DNA of 64,000 bases from Isoetes taiwanensis (lineage: Eukaryota > Streptophyta > Lycopodiopsida > Isoetales > Isoetaceae). Positions within the stretch are counted from its first letter, which is position 1. The number at the start of each line of letters is the position of its first letter. The stretch lies in NCBI GenBank assembly GCA_021234155.1, contig JAJEKV010000083.1, positions 898,332 to 962,331 of the forward strand, given 5' to 3'. The notes under the pieces were generated by a model that did no database searches, was not told where the DNA came from, and saw only the letters and a program-made list of their open reading frames with translations. Shown piece by piece: positions 1 to 11,280 of this stretch. The position numbers and the translations under genes were made by a program.

Positions 1-620
1 CATTGTATTTAAACACATAAACCACACACCTTGCTTGACCAGATTGTTGCACTCCCAGTATTCCAATAAGAGGCCTCTGGACCAACTAATTGATAACGAT
101 GCCTGCTTCTTGCTTCACTCTTCATATTTAAATAGCTTAAAGAACAGAGCATAATTTAACAATCCTCAGCCATGTTCGTATGCAGATGGTCTGAAAGTAC
201 AGTTATAAGTACGCTTTAAGTTTACATTTAGAGCCAGAACAAGGACATGCCATCTATACACGGACAAAAATGTGAAACATCTAGGGTTTCTGATTGTAAT
301 TATCCGCTTACAATATATATATATTCTCATATCTTTACTTTAGACCTTGATGTACAGCTCGTACTTAATTATAAGTCTTGCATCGTCTTTAGAACAGAAA
401 AACTGGTAAGCTCTTTAATATGGTTTTCTATCACGTTTAAGCAATCTTACCGTTTATTGTTCAATTCGGGAGTCTTAAAAGTTGTTACACGAGCTTGTCC
501 GCAAGCGACAAACGTTTAAAAGCTGGAAAAATATACAACAGAAAAGGTTATAGTGATGAAACGCCAGATCCCGCCAGATCTTGAAGCCAAACCGCCATAT
601 AATTACTCAAGAAGATATGG
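1..620. other. AT-rich sequence without a recognisable gene
   Basis: I see no coding pattern, repeat or terminal structure here. The short open frames have no family features. The stretch lies downstream of the minus-strand microRNA hairpin, so it could hold the 3' part of that primary transcript, but nothing in the sequence marks its end. Confidence 0.5.
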
Positions 621-629
621 TTATCAAGG

Positions 630-735
630 GGCGCGGATTGATGGCAGAAGAATAGAGAGCACGCACACTCAGCTACAAAACAAATTTAGATAAGTGAATG
701 TGCTCTCTATCTTCTGTCAACAGTCCCACCACCCA
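630..735 (-). ncRNA. MIR156: MIR156/MIR157 microRNA precursor hairpin
   Basis: On the minus strand positions 720 to 700 read TTGACAGAAGATAGAGAG followed by CAC. From memory this is the full 21-nt plant miR157 (miR156 family) sequence. About 37 nt further on, positions 662 to 639 hold the opposite arm, GTGCTCTCTATTCTTCTGCC, which pairs with it with one bulged base and resembles the known star strand. The loop is 663-699. A perfect mature sequence on the 5' arm, a matching 3' arm and a short loop are what plant miR156 precursors show. In the family, miR156 represses SBP-box (SPL) transcription factors and controls juvenile-to-adult phase change. The primary transcript, promoter and precursor ends cannot be read from sequence alone. 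A chance match to an SPL target site is unlikely because both arms are present and no SPL coding frame surrounds the site. Confidence 0.9.
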
Positions 736-739
736 GTTC

Positions 740-1914
740 TTGGCTTTTCCTCCGAGCTTCAAGAACAAAAGAAGTTCTAAAAACCACAGATTTATAAGAA
801 AAACCAAGATAAACATCAGAACGTTAACAGATTTGGAACTTAGAAGGATATGGAAAAAAAAGGACTAGTTCCGCATGGCAGCCGCCGGAGAAGAAGCTCC
901 ACAATAAGAAAAGAAAGTCTGAACAGTCTGCCCTATATTTGACATATTTTACCAAAAAAGAAAACTACTTACACATCCAGCTACAGTGCCCCGTTACGTT
1001 ATCATTTGGGAAGGGTCAAAGACTACGGCAGATATCGCCCATCGCCATAGCTCGGTACGTCCTGTACTTAACCTCGCTAACTCTGATGCCCAAGGACTAT
1101 ACCTAACTTGGTCGGTCGAAATGGAACCTAGTAGTCAAATGTAGCTTCCATTATTAGAGGGAATGCCCGTACCCTCGGATTTTCTTAAGTTTATGGAGAG
1201 CATTGGTATATTTGATACTTGATTCAGTCAATTGTTTTTACAAGACCATGGTGCATTGAATATTTTAGAGCCGTACGTAAGAGCCGGTTCACATGCAATA
1301 ATCACCGGAGAGAGGCCCTATTATACCTTGTGCAAATTAAAGATGGCCGGTGATGATAGGCATAGGGTAAGGCATTTTACACAATGTGATGGCTGTGATG
1401 GCGCGTGTGAACTCAGCCTAAAGGAGTGGTTTGGAGGTGAACACTAGCTGAAAGCAGGCCCTGAACCTTGTGCCTCAGACAACTAGTCTCAAACCACATT
1501 GAGCCCCTTTTTTGTCTGAAGGATTATAACTCTATTTACCAATCAAAAAGCTATCAAAATAAAATGCAATGACAAGACCCTAACCCCGGCAAATAAACTA
1601 ATCCACTGAGCACAACCACCTGCCTATGCATAAGAACGAATTTGAAGGTACATATTCCAAATCAATACTTTCTTCTCTTGATCAAGAGAAGAGCAATTAT
1701 AAGCCATGACAATCTTTTTCTGTGTCCATTGAAGAAGAATCTCATCTACGTTGTGTATGCCCTTATAGATATACAATCTCCTCCTCTTCCAAATTGATCA
1801 TAGAAGCTAAGGCTCATTCCCGTAGTTTGGAGCTGAATCATGTGGCAACAATGCAGCAATACAAGTTCAGATTGCTCTATCCCACATATACAATAAGAAT
1901 TTTGTTCTAAATGA
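740..1914. other. Intergenic sequence, no feature supported
   Basis: This would be the upstream side of the minus-strand MIR156/157 gene, so its promoter may lie here, but I could not single out a convincing TATA element. A 71-residue open frame at 1232-1447 has no recognisable motif. I did not call it a gene. Confidence 0.4.
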
Positions 1915-2088
1915 TTCCCATTCTAGGAAGGGACTCGCAAAGAACACAAAAACCGGCCGAGATAGGCTTGTCATTCATCACAGCAGCAGTATACAATGTG
2001 TGGTAAAATCTGAATGGGGAGCTGACCATAGGAACAATGTCTAGCTACCCATAATGAAATAAGAAAAAGGCAAAAAGAGAGGACAATG

Positions 2089-2149
2089 GCGACAACTTCT
2101 CATCGGGATAAAAAACCCCGCCCTCGAAAACCCTAATGAGAATAGTCGC
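2089..2149 (-). other. Conserved hairpin of the dispersed repeat, copy 1
   Basis: On the plus strand GCGAC (2089-2093) and TTCTCAT (2097-2103) pair with ATGAGAA (2136-2142) and GTCGC (2145-2149). The loop, read on the minus strand, holds TAGGGTTTTCGAGGGCG followed by GGTTTTTTATCC. The loop matches the other two copies but the stem sequence does not, while the pairing is kept. Confidence 0.7.
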
Positions 2150-2389
2150 TAATGGCCTCGAGGATGCCTTGAAGAGCAAGGTAGGAAACTGGTGAAGCCA
2201 GCCCAAATGCGCATCAATGCCATGGAATGTGTGAAACCTGAAAAAAAGGGAGAAATGCCCAGAAAGTACCCGTTAAATGTTAATAAAAGAGGTACAACCA
2301 TGGCAGGCGAGCACCCCCTAAGAAAATAGTCCCCAGAAAGCAAAAACACCCATTAGACGTTAGAAACCGTAAACAAACATATATAGAAA

Positions 2390-2835
2390 TAGAAAACATC
2401 CCTGAGAGGTGGAAAACGAAAAATAGCATCACCAACAGGTGGAAAGAAAAATAGCATCACCAACAGGTGGAAATCATCTAGCATCACCAACAGGTGGAAG
2501 TCATCTAGCATCACCCAAGGGGTGGAAAAATATAGAGATAGCATCACCCAGCGGGTGGAAAATAATTTGCATCACTCAATGGGTGGAAAACAAACATGTA
2601 TAGAAATAGAAAACATCACCGAGAGATGGAAAAAGAAAAATAGCATCACCAACAGATGGAAAGAAAAATAGCATCACCAACAGGTGGAAATCATCTCAGG
2701 TGGAAATCATCCAACATCACCCAACGGGTGGAAAAATATAGAGATAGCATTACCCAATGGGTGGAAAATAATTTGCATCAATAATTTGCATCAGCCATCG
2801 GGTGGAAAAAAGCAACACTCAATGGGTGGTCAGTA
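2390..2835. repeat. Minisatellite of about 20-26 bp units with palindromic core
   Basis: About fifteen imperfect units of the form GCATCACCCAACGGGTGGAA follow one another. Each unit has a small palindrome, CACC(C) pairing with (G)GGTG, around a variable 3-4 base centre (CAA, CAG, AAC, AGCG). Two units occur again at about 9760-9810 inside copy 2 of the same repeat family, so the array is an internal part of that family rather than an independent locus. Confidence 0.8.
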
Positions 2836-3299
2836 CTGAACATAAACATATAAACAATAGACGAACTCAAAATAATATAGAAGGGCGGGTAGGGTGGGAA
2901 GCAATTGACAAGAAAAGAGATGCTGCTGTGAGAAGACGCCGATAACGAGCCACAAGAAGGACGAGCACATATATAGCTACTCGTCCCATCCCAAAATAAC
3001 GATCCGAGGGCTCGGATCGATGCTATTCTGGGAAGGGACTCGTAAAGAATACAAAAACCGGCCGACTACCAGAGAACTTCCTTACCTACAAGCCCAGCCG
3101 ACGGGAAACGTCTAAATGTCGAGCAACATCGCAAACCACATAGCGAGAGGGAGAGCATAAGGACTGCCATTTGCCGTGCGAGAGTGGAAAGAAGAGGAGC
3201 GCGATCAGCAGCATGTAGAACTCCCCGAGCCGCAGCTGCCAAGGCTCCGCCGCGACGAGCAGAATGTGTACCATATTGGGATGGATCCAAGCTGATAAC

Positions 3300-4120
3300 A
3301 AGAAGACAAATAGAAACGAGGGATGAGGTAAAGTTAGAGGAGGGATGAGGTAAAGTTAGAGGTGGCAGACATATGAGCGCAAAGTCAAAAGACACGAGCA
3401 AAGAGGTACATAAGGTCTGGAACAAGAATAGGAGAGTGGCGGTGAATATTAAGAGAGCCAAGGTCTGCTCAGACTAGCAGAGTTAGATTCACCTCATATT
3501 CTAAAAACAATATACATGTGCAACATACCCTATGGAAAAGCCTCTAATGATCAAGTTAAAACCCATAAGTTAAAAAGGCAAATGCTTGCGCATCATCCTA
3601 AAGAAATTTCAAACCAACTGAACGACACACATTAGAACAACCTCATAGGAAAATACTTTCATAAATAACTTAGGACCATGCAAAAGTGCCTGAAAAGTTA
3701 GGAATCAATGCCCCCAATCATGGAAACTCCAAGCCACAAAAATTCCCGGTAGTTCTAATAATGGAGAAAAAACCCAATAGAATTGAGATGCAGAGAAAGC
3801 CAAGTAGCAAACCGCAAAATAGATAGCACGATGAGCCGGACCCAGCTTCAATTCCCACAAATAGAATGAGGGACGAGGTTGAGGTTGAAAGTAGAGGTCG
3901 CAGACACGGGCGCACAAAGTCAAGAGGAAGGTTAAGAAACCTGAACATAAGCCCGAAGACGAAGAGTATGACGAAGACAATGGACAAGGTCGAGTCGAGT
4001 GAGACTCATGTTATACGAAATATCATTCTGCCCATAGATGACCACATATAGGCACCCTAAAATGAAATAAGCAGCATTTAGAGAAACAAGGGATGAGGTA
4101 AAGTTAGAGGTGGCAGACAG
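3300..4120. repeat. Dispersed short direct repeats
   Basis: The word GGGATGAGGTAAAGTTAGAG occurs near 3322, again near 3346, and near 4090, with a variant near 3868. It is followed in three cases by a GGCAGAC or CGCAGAC word and a shared tail containing GCGCAAAGTCAA or GCACAAAGTCAA. Two segments, about 3.25-3.45 kb and 3.80-4.13 kb, look like diverged duplicates. No gene is supported. Confidence 0.5.
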
Positions 4121-4634
4121 AAAGAGGCTCAAGACGAGAGAATGAGAAGATGGCTATGGTCGCATGAAGAGTAAAATGGAGGGTCTACGTCAAAGGCAGG
4201 TAAAGATAGGATAGAAAACTCATTAGAGAAGGGCCCATACACGTAAAAACATTTGCAATTATGTTTTCACTCTCTCATTTAGCTCATTACTTTTATGTCA
4301 TCAGGTATATGGTTTCTGCTGAAGGGCACACATGTCGATTGACCCCAGACATATAGATCTGCACCCAGAGCAAACTTTCAATTCTTATGGTAAGCCACTG
4401 CTTCTATCCTACACTTTTGATTGTCTATATTCTAATTCCTTTTTATGCAGCTTGCATATATATTTGAAGTGAGATCATGTCCAAAGAGGCCCCAGATGGA
4501 TTAATGTCAGCACAAGATATCTAGAAACGTATGGCTCACGCAAACGAAGATGCCACAGAACTGGCATTTATCCTGCTTTGGGGTTTTCACGGAGGTGGAT
4601 ATGGAGAAGGATGGCAAAAAACAAAGATTCTATG

Positions 4635-4956
4635 GGGTAAAAGCATGTTAGGGTGTCCCTTAAAAAGTATTATTTAGTGACCAAAAAGGTACCTAAAAAG
4701 GTAGCCAGGACTGGGTACTAGGTACCTGCATAATATCTCAATATAAGGTATGTTTTAGAACTTTTTATATACATATTGGTCTCCAATAGCATTATCTTTA
4801 CCTTAACTTTGAATATTACCATGTCCTTGACTTTTATTTTGGATTTTTGTATTAGTTTTAATGAAAAGAAAAATGAGAAAGTACCCAGTTCTGAAGTACC
4901 TAGTGTATGTACTTTTGCAGGTTCCAAAAGTGGTACACCCTAACATGCTTTTACCC
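4635..4956. mobile_element. MITE with 22-bp perfect terminal inverted repeats
   Basis: The left end at 4635-4656 begins GGGTAAAAGCATGTTAGGG. The right end at 4935-4956 is its exact reverse complement over 22 bp. The flanks are TATG on both sides (4631-4634 and 4957-4960), consistent with a 3-4 bp target duplication. A second set of shorter inverted words around GGTACT and ACTGGGTACT lies just inside the ends. The element is 322 bp and has no coding capacity. The transposase family that mobilised it cannot be named from these ends. Confidence 0.8.
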
Positions 4957-4960
4957 TATG

Positions 4961-6570
4961 CCCTCAATTCCATTTCCAAAATACCAGCTAAATGACACCA
5001 CCGGTGCTTCCCTTGCAGCCTGGCTATTGCTCCATCATGATCCAGAATAACTCCCTTCTAATATGCATTACCTTCACGAATTTGTCATTGGAAACATCCC
5101 ATTCCAATGAGCCCACGATGTTTTATTATTTGAACATCCAAGTTCGTTATCATACTCTTTTTATCTGGACTAACCATCAAATGTTATTGCAGCCACTAAC
5201 CATTAAATGTTATTGCAGCCACTGAATAAGCATACTCAGACCGGTGCAGCATTGGAATGAGAAAGGAATGCCAAGTTTGAAAGCTATTTTGAAAAATACC
5301 CCTGAGTTTAAACAACTCATCTCTCGGATCATTCGGATGATGGCTGGGAAAAGGATTTACCAATTATGTCCCGGATGGTCGGAAAAAAAGATTTGCCGAT
5401 ATGTAAACTAAACTGGTCAATCTTTGACATATCTCATCTTAGGTGTTTAGATTTTTTCACCAATTTTGAGCACTTACGACGCATATACATCGGAGATATC
5501 ATGTGATGCTACACATGTATACATCGAGGTACCATATGCTACTACACGTAATCTTTCACAAGTCTGCATGAATTTGCCCTAGGTGGTAGAAGAAAACAAC
5601 AATACAAATGTAAAACATGGCCCGCACTATAGTTTTTTGCATTTTTGCCCGATTCGGTGCACACCAAAGCACAACAAGATATCATGGCGGTTTACAGGGG
5701 TAAAGCTATGGTCAACCAATTTTGATTTTTCTATTTTTAATATATTCCCCTTGCTTCTATTAGACCATCAGTGCGTTATTATATTCTGCTTTTTTTGGTT
5801 TATTAGCTTGAAAAAAGCCATGGCTAGAACAAGTCATGAAAAGGCTTTAGAAACACAGAATGTCAAGATTTTGAGAAAAAGAACAAGTGATCTACATGCT
5901 TGCCAAGGTGACAACAAGCCTAGGACAAGTTTCTTTACTCTTACTCAGAATTCAATTATTTGCATGCGGGGGCCAGATTTGTTGCATTCCATGCTTAGTC
6001 TCGATCTATATGCGTGAAAAGGCACAAGGTATGTTGCCCTCGGCCAGATGAAACCATATTTAAAATTAGTCACAACCACTGGGTATTGAGCCATGGCAAT
6101 GGCAATGGCATGGTGTTTACGTCACACATTGCACAATGGAAAATAATAGAGATTATTGACTCTAAACTTCATATGGAAACATGTCTCTAGCAATTTTTCT
6201 TTACCAATCTTCGGTTATATTATGTAGACTTGGAGATAATGTAATTACTCTTCTTTATTCGACCTATTTAGTCGTCTCTCAACTTGGTATTTCATTCTTT
6301 GTTGGAATGTTAAGCGTGTTATGAAGGTTATCTCATAGAAGGCGACAAATTCTTGCTCATCGAATGGGATTAGTTAAGCATGAATGATATAATCAGCTCA
6401 AGCTTATAAAAATGCGAGGCCGATTAAGTTATGATTCCGACTTTAGCGAGGTTAACCACGTCGTATCCTTTGTTGGAGGAGCATTATGTTGACTTGGGCA
6501 TCGATCGAGAAACAGAGTACGATATGAAAAAGATTGATTAACAGAGTTAGGATCTTTGGAAATTCGTTTT
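4961..6570. other. AT-rich sequence, no gene supported
   Basis: Several open frames of 60-144 codons exist but show low-complexity or hydrophobic composition and no family motif. I could not assign an element or a gene to this stretch. Confidence 0.4.
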
Positions 6571-6669
6571 CTAATTAAGCAACTGTGACTAAAAAATGTA
6601 GTAATGGGAAGGTATGTCTTAGAACTTTTATATATATATTGCACATCAAGAAAATTAGATGCCAATTTT

Positions 6670-6971
6670 TGGAGAATGAACATGAAGAGAATGTATGCGA
6701 GGTTCATCCGTGGATGATTGTACATACACTAAGCACACAAAAAAAGAGCCAACCGAGAATGAAATGAACATGAAGAGAATGTATCGGATGCGGGTCATCC
6801 TATGATGATTGTACATACATACACTAACACGCATATATCTGATTTTAGATGAAACGTTGTCATCTACTTTATCTATTTGTCTTTTGTGAGCTTATATATG
6901 CTTCATCTAAAACGTTGTCATCTACTTCTTTATTTATTTGTCATATTTAATCTTTTGTGAGCTTATATGTG
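6670..6971. repeat. Two neighbouring tandem duplications
   Basis: The first pair, about 6676-6740 and 6762-6830, shares AACATGAAGAGAATGTAT and then GATGATTGTACATACA. The second pair, about 6848-6903 and 6905-6971, shares AACGTTGTCATCTACTT and TTTTGTGAGCTTATAT. Both are short local duplications in AT-rich sequence with no coding pattern. Confidence 0.7.
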
Positions 6972-6974
6972 CAA

Positions 6975-8035
6975 TAAAAAGAATCAATCTTCAATACACT
7001 AAACAATTACAAAAGGGTGTGATTTTTGTAGTAGGAAAGATTTTTTATCTAATTCATAGCTTATATAGAAAAGTCCCACAATTTGTTACGAGTATTTTGT
7101 TTTCACACGTGGTCGGTTCCTAAATATAGTTAGACTTATGACACATGGACGTTGTATGCTCTATGTGCTTTAAAAGGAAACCATTTAGCTGGCATATTTA
7201 CAGCTCATAAGGAATCTAGTTCACATGCTCTATATAATTGCCTACACATGATATAATTGCCTAACTCATTGGCTAACTTTGGCTCTTGATTAAGGCAATA
7301 CACCAGGTGATAAAATGCCCCTCATATGGTGGTACCAAGCAATGTAGCAATAATTCCACGAACACATACATATGCTTTAAAGGGCATAGATTGAGTCAAT
7401 TAAGTTGCTCCAAAACAAGATGTTTGCTCAGTCCTAATTGGCTTTATTGAACCTGGTTAGGACGGTCCCCGCTTATGTTAAAACCTCTGCTCTAGAGATT
7501 TCACATATAAGTCATATTTCTCAAAATTTAACATGTTATAATACGTGCAACACATTAATACCCCACTCTTGATGTACAACCACACGGAACGTTCACAACA
7601 ATTTCCTATAGTTAATGCGACCCAAAGGTTTTGAGAGCCCTTAGGCACAACTTAAATTTAGAGTATCAGAGTATGTGACAATAAATAATAATTTTACGGA
7701 TTTGCCTAATTATATTAGGTTTATAAAAATGAATCTGAGTTGAACAGGTTTCCACACACGTTCCCAACTTATGCCCATCAACGCTGGGCACCATTACTAG
7801 TATAATGCACAAGTTGTGGTATATTCATAGCCTTGGTAATCACTTTCTAGATAGGATGATATGAAATGAAGACTTTGAGAAAGTGAAAAATCTAGAGAAA
7901 CAATAATTATATTAAGAGTCTAGAGGCAAATGGTTCTCTACATAGATGGCAAGCGACTTCTTTTTTGGTATCTTTGCATATGAGATTATTTAAAGAGTTT
8001 TAAAATCTATAGTAAAGCGTCTAACTAGTCAAAGT
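6975..8035. other. Mostly unassigned; holds one Helitron-like 3' end
   Basis: Apart from the hairpin plus CTAG structure at 7773-7800, which is listed separately, I see no gene or repeat. Open frames are short and without motifs. Confidence 0.4.
7773..7801 (+). mobile_element. Helitron-like 3' terminus
   Basis: A hairpin GCCCA...TGGGC at 7773-7789 is followed seven bases later by CTAG (7797-7800) and then T. A short GC-rich hairpin a few bases before CTRR, with insertion next to T, is the known 3' signature of Helitrons. Related words with the same hairpin occur near 15.89, 49.13 and 53.40 kb. No 5' TC end or Rep/helicase gene was found, so the call is tentative. Confidence 0.4.
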
Positions 8036-8039
8036 GTAT

Positions 8040-8475
8040 GAGACAGGATTCAATCATATAGAACTGAACATAGAGTTAATGATAGCATCAAATCTAGAGA
8101 AAGTGTATAGACAAGAGTGAGATCACATGTTAGCACAAATAGTAGAGTTCATAATACTATTGTATGAGTCAACATAGCGTCAGAGATAGGGTTAGATACA
8201 GAGCCAATAGTAGCATCAAGCGTAAAGTTGGTCGTAGAGTCAGAATTAGAACCAAACTTATGTTAGACATAGGGTTAGATATAGAGTCAATAATAGCATC
8301 AAAGATAGAGTCTGTAGGAGAGTCAGAATTAGAATCAAAGGTAGTATCAGACATAAAGTCACTTTAAAGTCAGAATAGAGGTCAACATTAAAGTGAGATA
8401 TAGAGTCAAGCCCAGCATTAGATTCAATGCCCATATTAGAGTCACACATAGCGTCAGTATATTAAGGTCATGATT
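8040..8475. repeat. Degenerate minisatellite with TAGAGTCA-type units
   Basis: Words such as ATAGAGTCA, AGAGTCAGAATTAGA, AGCATCAA and AGTCACA recur at intervals of roughly 18-24 bp with many substitutions. The small open frames on both strands across this region only reflect the repeat. No element boundaries are visible. Confidence 0.65.
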
Positions 8476-8711
8476 AGAGTCCAATGGCATTTATATTTGA
8501 ACCTGATGCTAATACCTTTAATTTGTAGTGCATCATCTCTTGTGTCGGCTATAGCGTCAGTTATAGCGTTAATTTAGTTAAAATGATATAGCATCATCTA
8601 TAACCTCAGAAATAGCACAAAAGAATTATTTGATAATAATTGTGCTATTAACTACAGAACATGGTTTTCACCTCAAAAAACATCAAAAAGATCCATCTGA
8701 CACTATGACTG

Positions 8712-9167
8712 ATGCTAGTACACCCCATTTCTCTTGTAGTGATGCCAAAGGACTTCTACATGCAGGTGTACCATGAGGTTGTCAACAACGCCAGTGTTAA
8801 TTATGCCTCCACTAGGGGCAGACGTCATCTTGATAAAAGGGTTTCTCGGGAGCCAGAGCATGGACCCGCTGATCACGCTGGCATTGAGAACCCTATGATT
8901 ACGTATCTGGTATTCGACATCATATGCCACCTTGAAGTAGCTAATGTTGCAGACCACAGGGCCATAAACAAGGTAGCTGACCTAGAGGCTCAACTGCGCA
9001 TAGAAAGGGACCATAATAAGAATCTGCTGACCAACTTGGTGAGTGCACGGCAAAAAGCAGACTTGTACAATGAAACAAGGCAAAGGCTAGAACAAACCAG
9101 CATGGAGCTAGCCTCGGCCCATACTCAGTTGACCAATCTTGGGAGCAACAATGCACATTTGCACTAG
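8712..9167 (+). CDS. Uncharacterised coiled-coil open frame, doubtful
   Basis: This frame of 151 codons has a C-terminal half rich in Leu, Glu, Arg and Gln with heptad-like spacing (AINKVADLEAQLRIERDHNK), which would form a coiled coil. The N-terminal half has no recognisable domain. I do not recognise the protein. It lies between a minisatellite and a repeat copy and may be a fragment of a retrotransposon gag-like or other element gene. No splice sites or promoter support a host gene, and the start codon shown is simply the first in frame. Confidence 0.25.
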   Translation: MLVHPISLVVMPKDFYMQVYHEVVNNASVNYASTRGRRHLDKRVSREPEHGPADHAGIENPMITYLVFDIICHLEVANVADHRAINKVADLEAQLRIERDHNKNLLTNLVSARQKADLYNETRQRLEQTSMELASAHTQLTNLGSNNAHLH

Positions 9168-9357
9168 CCGACATGCTTGTTGAATCTTGATGCCTTGTAT
9201 CTAACTTATGAGGATGCAATTGCGTCCTGGGGTCAAGAGTACCTGTATGAGCACCAATGGCACCAATGGCAGGATTTACCCAATATGCCAAGAGGGACTT
9301 TCTTAGGTGGGATGGTATGCGTTGGGATGTGGCCACCGGTTTCATATAAAGTGTGTA

Positions 9358-10440
9358 TTCTTGCACTGCGACTCGCATGAAACCAACAAAATAGATAGGC
9401 TTCTCATTATCTCAGTAGATTTGCTACAATGGTGGACAGTGGATAGCCACACACATGTGAACTATCCACAAAAAATAAAGGGAAAATCCAATTATATCAT
9501 TTGGACCCCAAAACAAATACAATGCTAATAGATGAGTGGCTGATGTACCTGCCGAAAGCTTATCACCGGGATTAAAAAACCCCGCCCTTTCGGGTTTTCG
9601 AGGAAAAACCCTAGTGATAAGCCTTCGGCAAGGGGCTTAGACAAACGTAGGCATAGAATCGCTCTCAAAAACCCGCGCATGGAGAAGTCAAAATGGATGG
9701 CGCTCACCAACCTGTACCTGCACATCACCAACAACAAACGAGAAACATACCAAAGAATAGCATCACCCAATGGGTGGAAAAAAAGCATCACCCACCGGTG
9801 GAAAAACATGATAAAATGTAACTTGTACAAAATAGAATAAACAAAGAAGGGGGAGGGTGGGTTCAAAGAGAATAAGGTACCGCCGAGAGAAGAGGAAGCC
9901 GATGAAACGCCAATGAAGAATTCGCAATAAGTAGCAAACGCCAACCCGACGAACGGCCCAAAAACGCATGCGATGCATGCATGCGACGATGGTCGCAATG
10001 CATGCATGCGCCTTGAGTTAGAATGCCGATTAAACTCGCCGAATCGACGACATTCTTGCACCGCGACCTCGCATGAAACCAACAAAGTGCGAATACCAAA
10101 GGACTTCCTTAACAAACTAGGATCGAGGACGAAGGTCACAGGATGAAGGCTAAAGGCCGAAAAAGACAGCAGGAAAGCAACGCCAAATTGGCCAAACCAG
10201 GCAGGAAGAAGCCCCTCCCCTGCCTGGAAACAATTCAAAGAGAATAAGGTACTGCTGAGAGAAGAGGAAGCGCCGATGAAACGTCAATGAAGAATTCCGC
10301 AATAAGTAGCAAACGCCCAACCTGACGAACGGCCCAAAAACGCATGCGATGCATGCATCCGACGCATGCAATGCATGCATGCTCGTCTTGAGCAAGAATG
10401 CCGATTCGCTACGCGAATCGACGACATTAGATGATACGAC
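9358..10440 (-). repeat. Copy 2 of the dispersed repeat family, with internal duplications
   Basis: Direct repeats of about 32 bp sharing TCGCATGAAACCAACAAA lie at 9358-9389 and 10052-10083. The segment holds the structured hairpin at 9551-9629, two minisatellite units near 9760-9810, and a region near 9690-9730 matching copy 3 (GGTGATGTGCAGG on the minus strand). It then holds a 190-bp block present twice, at 9862-10054 and 10233-10428. The blocks contain stacked ATGCATGC-type palindromes. No transposase or reverse transcriptase is visible. Open frames here are chance frames in the repeat. Confidence 0.7.
9551..9629 (-). other. Conserved hairpin of the dispersed repeat, copy 2
   Basis: GCCGAA (9551-9556) plus GCTTATCAC (9558-9566) pair with GTGATAAGC (9614-9622) plus TTCGGC (9624-9629), giving 15 pairs with one internal mismatch. 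The minus-strand loop contains TAGGGTTTTTCCTCGAAAAC and GGGCGGGGTTTTTTAATCC. This is the longest of the three stems. Confidence 0.8.
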
Positions 10441-11280
10441 CATAAGCCAATTGTGCTCCTTGCACTATGGATGGCTCATTCTCGAATATTTTGCCACAAC
10501 GTCAAATGATAGATATGCCCAACTATTGTTACATCTTCAAGCGCGATGGCATGTGCTTTAAATTTGACAATCTGCACTGACAGAAGTCTATCGAGGGACT
10601 GAGGAACTACACCTAGGTAAAATAATACCAGATTCTAACATGGGCCTGCCCCTTTACCCAGCTCCTCCTCTGCAGGTTGGCGATGTGGAGCCATGACAAG
10701 GATTGTTCTTTAACGACAACTATAATTTATATACTGTACTCGGGTTTGGTCAAATGTATACTTATATTGGAACAAACGATTCTAGATATTGTAATACTTG
10801 TATATTTTGGACATGCAATTCTTGGGCGTGTACTAGTTCTAAGTTGCATATATCTGAACACACTTATTTTGGACATAAGAACTTTGGATATGGAGATTTG
10901 GAAGCTTTGGACATTGGCACTTTAGAAGCTTTAGACATGGAAGCTTTGGATTTTGTACGCGTATAGAATTTGGACACAAACACTTGCATTTTACGATACT
11001 TGTATATTTTGGTTACACGTGAATATATGTATTGGGCAACCATGCTTTGGACACGAATTTGGGCAGGTAAATAATAGAAACTTTGAACACTATGGGCGCG
11101 TATGGATGGACGGACTCATATATTCTAAACAACAAAGACTTGTATTACACAATTTACTTGCAGTAAAGCTACAGATACACAATCACTTGTATCGATTCAA
11201 CGACAATTTTGTATTGCGTTTAATATAAAGGAAAAAGGTTGGTATTACATTTATCTCAAAGTTTGTATTGCATTTGACAT
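10440..11280. other. Unassigned; irregular TTTGGACA-word repeats
   Basis: Between about 10800 and 11060 the words TTTGGACAT, CTTTGGACA and CTTTAGACATGG recur eight or more times at irregular spacing. This makes local open frames with repeated Trp/Leu/Ile that are not convincing proteins. Nothing else is supported here. Confidence 0.4.

Larger units (their letters stand above)
1915..3065 (-). repeat. Copy 1 of a dispersed repeat family with an internal minisatellite
   Basis: The segment is bounded by two direct repeats of about 38 bp, at 1921-1960 and 3027-3064, sharing GGAAGGGACTCG and then ACAAAAACCGGCCGA. It contains the structured hairpin at 2089-2149 and the minisatellite at 2390-2835. 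The same hairpin occurs in copies near 9.6 kb and 48.8 kb, and the minisatellite units recur near 9.76 kb. The related copies show the family orientation here is minus. No protein-coding capacity is visible, so it looks non-autonomous. The element class is not resolved. Confidence 0.6.

Noticed and set aside
2353-2547. Repetitive peptide frame with DDFHLLVML units
   Set aside because: It is a translation of the minisatellite units.
8169-8449. Ser/Asp/Leu-rich frames on the minus strand
   Set aside because: They are readings of the TAGAGTCA minisatellite and shift frame without constraint.
9525-10238. 237-codon minus-strand frame
   Set aside because: It runs through the minisatellite and duplicated blocks of the dispersed repeat and has no domain pattern. 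The sister copies do not keep it open.
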